Shown: piece by piece, positions 8,799 through 17,900 of the stretch
How positions within the stretch are numbered: position 1 is the stretch's first letter
Layout of the letters: each line of letters opens with the position of its first letter
Assembly (NCBI RefSeq): GCF_904846155.1
Contig: NZ_CAJGZP010000001.1
Location: 1,612,001-1,676,000, forward strand
Source of the DNA: Psychrobacter fulvigenes
GTDB lineage: Bacteria; Pseudomonadota; Gammaproteobacteria; Pseudomonadales; Moraxellaceae
DNA length: 64,000 nt
Direction: 5' to 3'
The notes under the pieces: generated by a model
What the model was told of the DNA's origin: nothing
Database searches by the model: none
What the model saw: the letters and a program-made list of their open reading frames with translations, nothing else
Translations under genes and position numbers: made by a program

Positions 8799-9980
8799 CT
8801 AAAACAAGGGATTTAATAAGTTTAATAATCGTTCGACGACTTGCTCACTTTCGTTACGCTTCATATTTAATGGCGGCAGTAAGCGCACAACATGTCCGCC
8901 AGTGACGTTAATGATGAGATTTTGCTCATCGCGTGCACGGTCCACCAACTTACTGCAGTCGATAGACTCAGGTAGGGCGATACCTATCATCATCCCCGCT
9001 CCGCGACTACTGACCCCATGCGCTTGCAGTTTGTCTGTTATGCTATCACGGATGAACTGCCCCTCAGTGACAGCATTGCTCATGATATCGCTGTTAGCCA
9101 ATACATCATAAACACTATGTACTACGCGGCTTGCAAGTGGCGTACCGCCATAAGTAGAGCCGTGGCTGCCGGCACCAAACAAACCATTGGCGCGGCCACG
9201 TACCATACAGGCGCCTACAGGGAAGCCATTACCAAGGCCTTTTGCAGTCGTTAAGACATCGGGACGGGCGTTGCTGTGCTGATAAGCGAAATATTTCCCT
9301 GTGCGACCATTGCCAGTTTGCACTTCGTCGAGCATAAATAGCCAGTTATGCGCGTCACATTCAGCTTGTAGCTCTTCCAAATAGGCAAAGCCATTGATCG
9401 CTGTATTCAGTCCACCTTCACCCTGAATAGGCTCTACAAACAGCGCACAGATATCATCGTGATCGGCGGCAGCTTGCTTAACGGCTGCAATATCACCAAA
9501 AGGCACACGAATAAAATCATCATCTAACGTAAAGAAACCCTCGCGTGCTTTAGGGTTGGCAGTCGCTGATACTGATAATAGCGTGCGACCATGAAAGGAC
9601 TGCTCCATGACAATGACTTTAGGGCGCTTAAAGCCTTGTTGGTAGGCATATAAGCGTGCCATTTTTAGTGCCGCTTCATTGGCCTCGGCGCCGCTATTGG
9701 CAAAAAATACGCTATCCATGCCAGCGGCAGTACAAAGTGATGCGCCAGCACGCTCTTGCCACTCTATGCCGAATAAGTTGCTGGTATGGACTAAAGTAGC
9801 TGCTTGCTGCTGAATGGCCTCAGTGATTTGCGGATGGCAATGTCCAAGACCGCATACAGCGATGCCTGTGAGCGCGTCTAGATAGGGCGTATCATCTTTG
9901 GTATATAACCAACTGCCTAAGCCGCGGGTGAAGCTAATCGGTTGACGATTATAAGTAGGCATCAGATAAGTGGCTGACAT
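8799..9980 (-). CDS. argD: Acetylornithine / succinyldiaminopimelate aminotransferase
   Basis: PLP-dependent class III aminotransferase of arginine synthesis, interconverting N-acetylglutamate semialdehyde and N-acetylornithine. It often also serves lysine synthesis. The Schiff-base lysine is Lys247 in TTAKGLGNG. The PLP-ring aspartate is Asp218 in FMLDEVQTGNGRTG, and NSGAEANEAALK (about 95-106) binds the phosphate. The 393 residues are the normal family length. The ATG has AAGGATG upstream. It is a single-gene unit facing a LysR regulator across a shared terminator. Related class III enzymes such as AstC are close, but without other ast genes here ArgD is the better call. Confidence 0.92.
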   Translation of the reverse strand: MSATYLMPTYNRQPISFTRGLGSWLYTKDDTPYLDALTGIAVCGLGHCHPQITEAIQQQAATLVHTSNLFGIEWQERAGASLCTAAGMDSVFFANSGAEANEAALKMARLYAYQQGFKRPKVIVMEQSFHGRTLLSVSATANPKAREGFFTLDDDFIRVPFGDIAAVKQAAADHDDICALFVEPIQGEGGLNTAINGFAYLEELQAECDAHNWLFMLDEVQTGNGRTGKYFAYQHSNARPDVLTTAKGLGNGFPVGACMVRGRANGLFGAGSHGSTYGGTPLASRVVHSVYDVLANSDIMSNAVTEGQFIRDSITDKLQAHGVSSRGAGMMIGIALPESIDCSKLVDRARDEQNLIINVTGGHVVRLLPPLNMKRNESEQVVERLLNLLNPLF

Positions 9981-10065
9981 ACGGACATCCTTAGCGTGTT
10001 AAATAAATCAATGAAGTAAAGACATATTAGAGAAGATAGAGTGATAAGAGGTTCGCAGTATTAGG

Positions 10066-10257
10066 TTACAACTCGTCAGAAAACGGTGTTGTCTCAGCAG
10101 GGACACTGTATTCTTCATTTGCCCAAGCACCTAAGTCAATCAGTTTGCAGCGATCACTACAAAACGGCTTATATTTATTATCCTGCCACGCAGTGAGAGT
10201 GCCACAGTTTGGGCATGGGTAGGTTTTGGGTGCGGAATTGGGAGTAGGTTCTGTCAT
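10066..10257 (-). CDS. yacG: DNA gyrase inhibitor / zinc-binding protein YacG
   Basis: Small zinc protein of 63 residues that in E. coli binds GyrB and blocks gyrase. The zinc ligands Cys15, Cys18, Cys33 and Cys37 are present (CPNC and CSDRC), followed by the typical [12 protein letters not shown] segment. I start it at the ATG at 10257, giving the usual 60-65 residues; a TTG ten codons upstream only adds a poorly conserved tail. In many proteobacteria yacG sits with coaE and pilD; here it lies between argD and a methyltransferase gene. Confidence 0.9.
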   Translation of the reverse strand: MTEPTPNSAPKTYPCPNCGTLTAWQDNKYKPFCSDRCKLIDLGAWANEEYSVPAETTPFSDEL

Positions 10258-10471
10258 AGTAAAGTGAGGTTGCCCTGATGATATCAATATTGTATTGAGA
10301 AGAGTGTTATCAATGAATGAGAGCGGTTATAATAGCACGCAGTGGCTAAAAGTCAAATACAAGTCCATATACATGTAAAAAATGTCGATAAAACAACCAT
10401 CTACAAGTAAAATAGCCTAAGCAATTATCATCTAACTAAAAAACTAAAATATAAACCAAATAGAGTAATCC

Positions 10472-11149
10472 ATGAACCAAACAGAACTCTTCTCACATAA
10501 TCAAAAAAGAGCTTTTCAGCATAAAAAACTCTCAGCACCACGTAATTTTAGCATTCCAAAAATTATTCAAAGTGATAATAAACTACCATTGGTACTTGAG
10601 ATTGGTGCAGGGAAGGGCAAGCATGCCCTAAGCTTTGCCGCAGAAAACCCTGACAAGCATCTAATTGCTATTGAGCGTACACGCAATAAGTTCGAAGCTT
10701 TTACCAAGCTATTTAACCAACAGTCGCTTGATAATTTGACTCCTATCCATGCAGATGCGATCGCATGGACGGTATACGCCATCCCTCCTAGCAGTCTCGC
10801 CAGCATATATATCTTATATCCCAACCCTGAGCAGCATAACCCTAATCAGCAATGGTTAAACATGCCGTTTTTTGAGTTTTTATTATCACGCTTGCAAACA
10901 GGAGGGAAGATTGTATTGACCACTAATATCGAGGCTTATATGGACAATGCAGAGCAGCAAACTTCGAGTCTTTGGCAGCTACCACATGAGCGGCAAGTAG
11001 TAGCAGCGGAGAGTCAACGTACTCATTTTGAAGTGAAGTATCTGGCTCGTGGAGAACGCTGTTGGCAGCTAACCATGACAAAACCACAAGGCTATAGAAC
11101 CAGATTTGATAGTTGGCATGCGCCTGCTGTTGATAAAGATATTAAATAA
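10472..11149 (+). CDS. TrmB-like SAM-dependent methyltransferase, divergent
   Basis: Rossmann-fold methyltransferase most like TrmB, the tRNA guanine-N7 methylase acting at G46. Motif I is LEIGAGKGKHALSFA (about 42-56), followed by IAIERTRNKFEAF. The diagnostic TrmB motif, normally PDPWxKxRHxKRR, reads YPNPEQHNPNQQW here. The key Asp is Asn and the basic cluster is gone. It therefore may be a TrmB paralogue with altered target or activity rather than the housekeeping enzyme. It is monocistronic and divergent from yacG. At 225 residues it is slightly short. Confidence 0.75.
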   Translation: MNQTELFSHNQKRAFQHKKLSAPRNFSIPKIIQSDNKLPLVLEIGAGKGKHALSFAAENPDKHLIAIERTRNKFEAFTKLFNQQSLDNLTPIHADAIAWTVYAIPPSSLASIYILYPNPEQHNPNQQWLNMPFFEFLLSRLQTGGKIVLTTNIEAYMDNAEQQTSSLWQLPHERQVVAAESQRTHFEVKYLARGERCWQLTMTKPQGYRTRFDSWHAPAVDKDIK

Positions 11150-11244
11150 ATAGCCTAAGTAATATAACTAATAACTCAAATAAAGTCTTTATTTGATAAG
11201 ATTAAATTAAAAATAGCCTAAGTAAAAATAATTATTCAAATTAA

Positions 11245-11265
11245 AACCGCTACAGAAGAGCGGTT
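11245..11265 (-). terminator. Terminator after ABC1 kinase gene
   Basis: AACCGCT pairs with AGCGGTT. Read leftward it is followed by TTTTAATTT, fitting the end of the leftward ABC1-family gene 25 bases away. Confidence 0.65.
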
Positions 11266-11290
11266 CCAAGATTTAAGTACTTTTATAGAT

Positions 11291-12697
11291 TCATAAAAAA
11301 GGCTTTACTAGTTTTTCAGAGTCAGTATGAGCATTCACTACCGTTAAGAATGTGTAAGCACCGATAAACTTACGGCTAATAAACATAAACTCTTTCGGAG
11401 GCAAATTAAATTCAAAAGACTGCACTGCTTTGGTAGCACTTGCCGATATACGAGAATGTAGTTTACTGTTTGCCCAGATATAACGGTTTTGTGAATCCAA
11501 GCAGTCTGCTGGAATGTCTGGATTTGAGTCAGGATGACTAAATGGCTCGGTAGCAAGTAAGAACAAAGAGGCAATATCAGAGCGCACTTTGTCACTCATC
11601 GTATCGAAAAATTCATAACCCGTCATACTTTTCATCATTGCTTGATGATCATGATGATAGCCTGCACGTAGGAGGTTATGTGCAATTGTTAGAAGACCAT
11701 CATCAAACTGACGAATAGCACCAAAATCTAACAATACCAGTTTATCTATCTCATTTTCATTCTCGCTAATGCGCACCAAGTAATTTCCAAAGTTTGGGTC
11801 AGTCTGCATCTCACCCCAGACAAAAATCTCTCGCATCATGATCTCGATTGCCGCTTGACCAATAGCATTTTGACGTTCATGCGGTAATAGCTGAAGTGCT
11901 TCGGAGGTGACAGAGACACCAGGCTCATAGGTCATGCATAGCAAGCGCTTACTTGAGTACTGACGATTGACTTTTGGCACGATATAACGTGGATCATCTA
12001 TCAAGCGCTCATAAAAGCGTTCAGTCGTATTTGCTTCTGCATCATAATCAACTTCGTGGTGGAGTAGGTCGCGGATTTCTTCGAACCAAGTATCCAGCGC
12101 ACGTGTTTGCGGCACCATATTGCTTACCTTAAGTAAGCGTTTAAATAAGGCAAGATCGGAGTCGATAGCTTCTGCAACGCCCGGATATTGAATTTTTAAT
12201 ACGACTTCTTCACCAGTAGCAATGACAGTTGCACGATGCACTTGGGCGAGGGAGGCGGTACCAATAGGTATAGGATCGACTTCAAGCTCATCGAGTTTTT
12301 CTCTCAGAGTGCGGCGCAACGTCTGTTCGATTTTTGGCCAGCTGAGAGTGGCAGTGTCATCGTTGAGTGCTTGTAGTGCACGAGTGATTTCAGGTGGCAA
12401 TACATGCTCACCATATAGTGCCAGCATTTGGCCAATCTTTACCACTGAGCCTTTTAACTTACCAAGCTCTTCTACGACATAATTTGCCTGCGCCTCCATA
12501 AACTCTTGGTTGCGCTTTGAGCGAGTGTCTTTATCTAAGAATATGCCAGACATACTGTTACCCGCCCAACGTCGGCCGATATTGAGAGATGTCTTAGCGA
12601 TTGACAGTCGACGCTCAAACCCAGAAGTTTTTAGGTTGTCAATTGACTGCTTATCATTAGAAGGTTTAGATGTATTTTGTGCCATAGATATAACCAT
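11291..12697 (-). CDS. ABC1/ADCK (UbiB-like) atypical kinase
   Basis: A 468-residue member of the AarF/ABC1/UbiB family, atypical kinases or ATPases linked to quinone and isoprenoid lipid metabolism. The family KxGQ motif is VVKIGQMLA (about residues 81-89). The alanine-rich nucleotide loop is GTASLAQVHRA, and the invariant lysine is in VVLKIQYPG. The catalytic loop QTDPNFGNYL and metal-binding LLDFGAIRQF are also present. It lacks the two C-terminal membrane helices of true UbiB, so it is more like soluble ABC1 proteins. ATG 12697 and a second ATG at 12685 are both possible starts. It is monocistronic, and its substrate is unknown. Confidence 0.85.
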   Translation of the reverse strand: MVISMAQNTSKPSNDKQSIDNLKTSGFERRLSIAKTSLNIGRRWAGNSMSGIFLDKDTRSKRNQEFMEAQANYVVEELGKLKGSVVKIGQMLALYGEHVLPPEITRALQALNDDTATLSWPKIEQTLRRTLREKLDELEVDPIPIGTASLAQVHRATVIATGEEVVLKIQYPGVAEAIDSDLALFKRLLKVSNMVPQTRALDTWFEEIRDLLHHEVDYDAEANTTERFYERLIDDPRYIVPKVNRQYSSKRLLCMTYEPGVSVTSEALQLLPHERQNAIGQAAIEIMMREIFVWGEMQTDPNFGNYLVRISENENEIDKLVLLDFGAIRQFDDGLLTIAHNLLRAGYHHDHQAMMKSMTGYEFFDTMSDKVRSDIASLFLLATEPFSHPDSNPDIPADCLDSQNRYIWANSKLHSRISASATKAVQSFEFNLPPKEFMFISRKFIGAYTFLTVVNAHTDSEKLVKPFL

Positions 12698-12906
12698 TCA
12701 TCAGTTGCAACTGATTTGCGGGTTGAAGACCAACAATACAAGAGATATGTAATGTCAGAATACAAAATCGTAATGACTCGTAGGTCATAGTACGAATGAT
12801 GGTATTACGGTATCAAAGCAGATGCATTAAAGCTCTTCATTTATCGTAATATTTTTTACGGTAGTAATGTATTGTTCTTAAGTGACTGTCTTAAGTAGTA
12901 AGGAGC

Positions 12907-12932
12907 ACCCCAGTCTTTATCAAAACTGGGGT
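12907..12932. terminator. Hairpin downstream of purD
   Basis: ACCCCAGT pairs perfectly with ACTGGGGT around a 10-base loop. The T tract on the purD (leftward) side is poor, so termination efficiency is uncertain. Confidence 0.45.
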
Positions 12933-12986
12933 TTATCTATAGAGTTTATCAGAGAACCAAAGACTTTGTCCCAGTAGTGTTTAGCC

Positions 12987-14324
12987 TTAAGAGTCTTTAC
13001 GAGCAATCGCGTGGTGCCCGATGTCGCGGCGATACTGTGCTCCATCAAAACTAATCGCAGCAGTAACCGCTAAAGCCGCTTGTTGTGCACCCAAGATACT
13101 ATCCGCAAGGGCAGTGACGCAAAGCACGCGCCCACCATCGGTGACGACTTCTTTAGGATGGCTGGTGCTGGTATCCGCGTCAAAACTATCATGAGTAAAC
13201 GCAGTACCTGCATGAAAGACCTTGACTGCTGAAGTGTCATGAGGATCTAACTCTGGCAGACCAGTAATGACATCACCTTTAGAGGAGGTTTCGGGATAGC
13301 CTTTCGACGCCATGACGATACCAAGGGCAGGGCGCGCATCCCAGTCTGCTTGACTTGGCAGCTCGCCTGCGAGACCTTTAGCAACCAACTCGACCATCGA
13401 CGATTGCAAGCGCATCAAAATAGGCTGCGTCTCTGGGTCGCCAAAACGGCAGTTAAACTCAATCACGTAAGGGTCGCCTGCTTTATCAATCATCAAGCCT
13501 GCATATAAAAACCCAGTGTAAGGGTGACCTGCCGCATTCATCGCATTGACAACTGGCTGAATCACTTGTGTCATCACTTTATCATGAACGTCTTGAGTGA
13601 CCACTGGTGCAGGAGAATAAGCGCCCATACCGCCAGTGTTCGGGCCTGTATCGCCTTCATAAGCACGTTTATGATCTTGGCTGGTCGCCATGGGTAAGAT
13701 GTTATTGCCATCAATCATGCAAATAAAGCTGGCTTCTTCGCCTTCTAAGAATTGCTCAATGACCACACGGCTACCAGCATCACCGAATTTATTGTCTGCA
13801 AGCATGTCATCGATTGCTGCATGTGCTTGTTCAATGGTCTCAGCAACGATCACGCCTTTCCCTGCTGCCAGTCCATCAGCTTTGATAACGATAGGTGCGC
13901 CTTGCTCGTCAATATAAGCTTTGGCGCTTGTAGCGTCTGTGAATCCTTGATAGGCAGACGTTGGGATATTATGCTCTGCCATGAATTCTTTGGCAAAAGT
14001 CTTAGAGCCTTCGAGTTGTGCGCAATACGCTGTTGGCCCCCATGCTTTGATACCAGCAGCACGGCAAGCATCGATGATACCAGTGACCAATGGCGCCTCA
14101 GGACCGACGATGACCATGTCAATGGCATTGTTTTGGCAAAACTCGATGACAGCGCTGTGCTCACCATTGGTATCTTGCAAGATAACATTCTGGCATTTAG
14201 GTTCAAGGGCAGTGCCAGCATTACCAGGCGCGACGTAGACATTTTTTACAGAATCATCTTTAGCACACTGCCATGCCAGCGCGTGTTCGCGACCACCTGA
14301 GCCAATCACCAAAATATTCATCAT
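12987..14324 (-). CDS. purD: Phosphoribosylamine-glycine ligase (GARS)
   Basis: Second step of purine synthesis: ATP-dependent joining of glycine to phosphoribosylamine. The N-terminal domain opens with ILVIGSGGREHALAW. The ATP-grasp core holds KADGLAAGKGVIVA (about 145-158), the HKRAYEGDTGPNTGGMGAYSP segment (about residues 216-236) and the EFNCRFGDPE metal-binding motif (about 288-297). The 445 residues are slightly longer than in E. coli (429). Two adjacent ATGs (14324, 14321) follow AAGGGCA. purH, a common partner, is not adjacent, so it appears to be its own unit. Confidence 0.97.
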   Translation of the reverse strand: MMNILVIGSGGREHALAWQCAKDDSVKNVYVAPGNAGTALEPKCQNVILQDTNGEHSAVIEFCQNNAIDMVIVGPEAPLVTGIIDACRAAGIKAWGPTAYCAQLEGSKTFAKEFMAEHNIPTSAYQGFTDATSAKAYIDEQGAPIVIKADGLAAGKGVIVAETIEQAHAAIDDMLADNKFGDAGSRVVIEQFLEGEEASFICMIDGNNILPMATSQDHKRAYEGDTGPNTGGMGAYSPAPVVTQDVHDKVMTQVIQPVVNAMNAAGHPYTGFLYAGLMIDKAGDPYVIEFNCRFGDPETQPILMRLQSSMVELVAKGLAGELPSQADWDARPALGIVMASKGYPETSSKGDVITGLPELDPHDTSAVKVFHAGTAFTHDSFDADTSTSHPKEVVTDGGRVLCVTALADSILGAQQAALAVTAAISFDGAQYRRDIGHHAIARKDS

Positions 14325-14945
14325 ACGTTTTGCCCTTAGTATTAATAGTATTAAGCGTTAATAGTAAATCTTTAAGCACTGTTAAATATAGTGCCGTATT
14401 CTAACAAAAAAAGCGCAGCGATTGCCATGAGTATCCACTTGCCAGCACTGAATAGTGACGATAAAAAACAACCGACCGCTTTGCTATCTTGTTTTTGGTC
14501 CGTTATTAGCAATTATTAGACTGTCATCGGTATAGGGATAATCATATCCCAACAATCAGCCAATAAAACTATCTAATAAATGTTGGGTAGTAGCGTAAAC
14601 CGTTTATATGAGTGAAGTATTTAAGTAAGCAATCAACTTGGGTCTGTTGCAGTAATAGACACTAAATTAATAATAATTCATGAAATAAATTTTTACACTT
14701 TAGCTATTCGTTCAGGTGCGTTACACTCTTATAGATTGATGGGCTAATGGCACTCAAAACCTAGGTTGCAAAGTCATCTACTAATCTAGATGCATCATTA
14801 AAAGGGAAGAGATGGAGGGTTGTGACTCAAATTAATCTAGTGTTGACCTGCTAGAGAAACATACCGTTTAAAAACATCAATAATTGCAATAAAGATTAAA
14901 CTGATTTTATTTTAAATACCAAACCTATAAAAAGGACAGAAAGTT
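14325..14945. other. Intergenic region between purD and gdhB
   Basis: 621 AT-rich bases between divergent genes, which should hold both promoters. No open frame with coding character, repeat or recognisable operator was found. An AAAAAGGACAG ribosome site precedes gdhB. Confidence 0.5.
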
Positions 14946-17900
14946 ATGCATAACTCTCTTGGAATCACGGAAGAACGCATTGGCCAGATTAGCGATATTG
15001 CCACTAACTATGTACAAACGGATCAATCATTGCTTGAGCGTTTTATTCATAGCTATTATGAGCTATTACATAATGAGATAGCTGCTGCGATTAGTAACGC
15101 CGACTTAGCAGGTATGGCATTACATCATTTCACGCTACTAAAAGCCTATGATGGCAATAAACCCATACTCGCTATTTTTAACCCTGTCGCCGAAGAACAT
15201 CATTTTCACAGCTCACACAGTGTTATCCAGATGGTTGCGTATGATCGCCCATTTTTGGTAGATACTATGCTCATGAGTTTGGAAGCTCAGGGCATTGATG
15301 TACACCGCATTTATAATACGATTGTCAGTGTAGAGCGCAATGAAGATGGCAGTCTTGCAAAAATTGATAGTGCGAGTGAAAGCGCTACCTCTCATATGTC
15401 GCTGATTCATTGTGAGATTGCTTATCAAGACACTGAAGAATTGGCAACACTATATCAAATATTGTTAGACAAAGTGGATACGCTCGATACCGTAGTCGGT
15501 GATTGGAAACAGATGCGGTCGCGTTTGATTGAAATCAAATCTGAGTTATCACAGCAGCCATTGCCTGAAGTGTTTTATCCACAGCAAGAAATACAAGCAT
15601 TTTTAGACTGGATATTAGATGATCACTTTATCTTTTTGGGATACCGTGAATATCGCTTAGAAAATGGCAAAAAAGTAGCGTTAGATAGTGAGGACGCTGA
15701 TCTGGACTTATATGCCATTGGTAACAGTGGCCTGGGTTTATTGCGCGGCGCAGCAGAAGACACACTATCAGAGAGCTTCAATAAGCTCCCTAAAAACCTC
15801 AAGCAGCTGCTCACTGAACCACGGGTATTGATGCTCTCAAAGTCAAGTCGTGTTTCACCTGTGCATCGCTCCGTCTATATGGACTTTTTGGGTATTCATA
15901 AGTTTGATGAAAATGGCGATCTGGTCGGCGAATGTCGCTTTATTGGCTTATTGACCTCACAAGCCTATCAATTGCGCGTGCAAGAAATCCCACTGTTGCG
16001 TGAAAAAGCCAACAAAATAATGGCGATGGCAAAGCTGCCAAGTGAAGGTCATGCTTATTATAAAATGATGCATGTAATCAACACCTTGCCACGTGATGAC
16101 TTGTTTCAAGCCAGCGTTGAAGAGCTGTATCCTATGGTGTCGGGAATCAGCCAATTACAAGACAAGAAGAGCTTGCGCTTATTCAGCCGTATTGACCATT
16201 ATCAGCGTTTTGTCTCCTGTTTGGTATATATTCCACGCGATAAATTCAATACTGAACTGCGACTCAAAGTACAAGAGGTACTAAAGGAAGCTTACGGCGG
16301 CACTTCATCTGGCTTTACCACCGAATTTAATGAATCTGAGCATGCCCGCGTCCATGTGCATGTGCGTACAGTACCTGGTCAAATAAACGAGGTAGACACC
16401 GCTGTGCTTGAAGCCAAGCTCTCTGCACTGATGGAGTCTTGGTCTGATCACTATCAGCGCATGCTGCTAGACAATGTCGGCGAGCAACAAGCCAATACCT
16501 TAAAGCGTCAATTTTTAGAGTATATTCCAGCTGCTTATGAAGAACGTTTTGATGCGCGCTCTGCTGTCGAGGACACCAAGCGTCTGGCCGCTTTGAGTGA
16601 TGAGCAGCCGATGAACTGGCATTTGTATCGCTCTACAGGAGATGCTGGCAATAAATTGCATTTAAAGCTATATGGCCGCGAGCAACCCACCATATTGTCT
16701 AAAGTATTACCCATACTTGAAAGCTTCGGGGTGTCGGTGATCTCAGCACAGACTTATGAGTTTGATCTGCCAGAGCAGCCAATTTGGATGCAAGAGTATG
16801 AATTAATATTGGAGAATGTCGAAACGGTCAATATGCAAGTGGTAGGCAGTCAGTTTGAAGACAGTCTCAAGCAGATTTGGGCGGGACGTGTTGAAAACGA
16901 TAGTTTTAATGAGCTGATACTTACGACCCAACTAGGTACATACGATGTGGTGCTGCTGCGGGCGTTGTCGCGTTATATGGTACAAGCACGAGCGCCATTC
17001 TCTAGCACTTATATTCAGCAAACTGTCGCAAAAAATAGCACTATAAGTGTGGCGCTGTCTGAATTATTTGATGCGCGTATGAATCCTGAACACAGCGAAG
17101 AAGAGCGTGCCAGCAAAACTGAGAAGATTCAGGAACAAGTTTTGGCGGCTCTGGCAAATGTCAGTAGCTTAGATGAAGATCGTATCTTTCGTTGGTTCTT
17201 AGATTTGATTAATGCCATGGTGCGTACCAACTTTTATCAAAGAGAGGCTGACGGTCAGCGTAAAGACCGCTTGTCGTTTAAGTTTTTGGCGGATGATATT
17301 CCAAACTTACCGAAGCCGAAACCCATGTTTGAAATCTTTGTCTATTCGCCACGTGTGGAAGCGGTGCATCTACGTGGGGGCAAAGCAGCGCGTGGTGGTC
17401 TGCGTTGGTCAGATCGTATGGAAGACTATCGTACCGAAGTGCTCGGCCTAGTCAAAGCTCAGATGGTCAAAAACGCTGTCATCGTCCCTGTCGGTTCAAA
17501 AGGCGGTTTCATCGTCAAGACCAAAACCATGGCCGATGGTCGTGAAGCGTTTCAAGCAGAAGGCATTGCCTGCTACCAAGCGTTCCTTCGCGGTATGCTC
17601 GATGTCACTGACAACATTGTTGATGGAGAGATTGTCCCGCCAGCCAATACCGTGCGCCATGACGAAGATGACCCGTATTTAGTAGTTGCCGCCGATAAAG
17701 GCACGGCGACCTTCTCTGATATTGCCAATGCTTTATCTAGCGAGTACAACTTCTGGCTCGATGATGCCTTTGCCTCTGGTGGTTCGGTTGGTTATGATCA
17801 TAAAGCGATGGGTATTACTGCACGCGGTGGTTGGGAGTCGGTCAAACGTCACTTCCGTATGCGCGGTATGGATATTCAAAATCGTGATGACTTTACGGTT

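Noticed and set aside
11175..11194. AT-rich palindrome CAAATAAAG/CTTTATTTG
   Set aside because: Low-complexity sequence without flanking signals; chance is likely in AT-rich intergenic DNA.
13752..14300. 182-codon antisense frame over purD
   Set aside because: Lies wholly within purD, which has all GARS motifs.
14640..14655. GGTCTGTTGCAGTAAT resembling an insertion-sequence end
   Set aside because: Too short, and no matching second end or target duplication was found.
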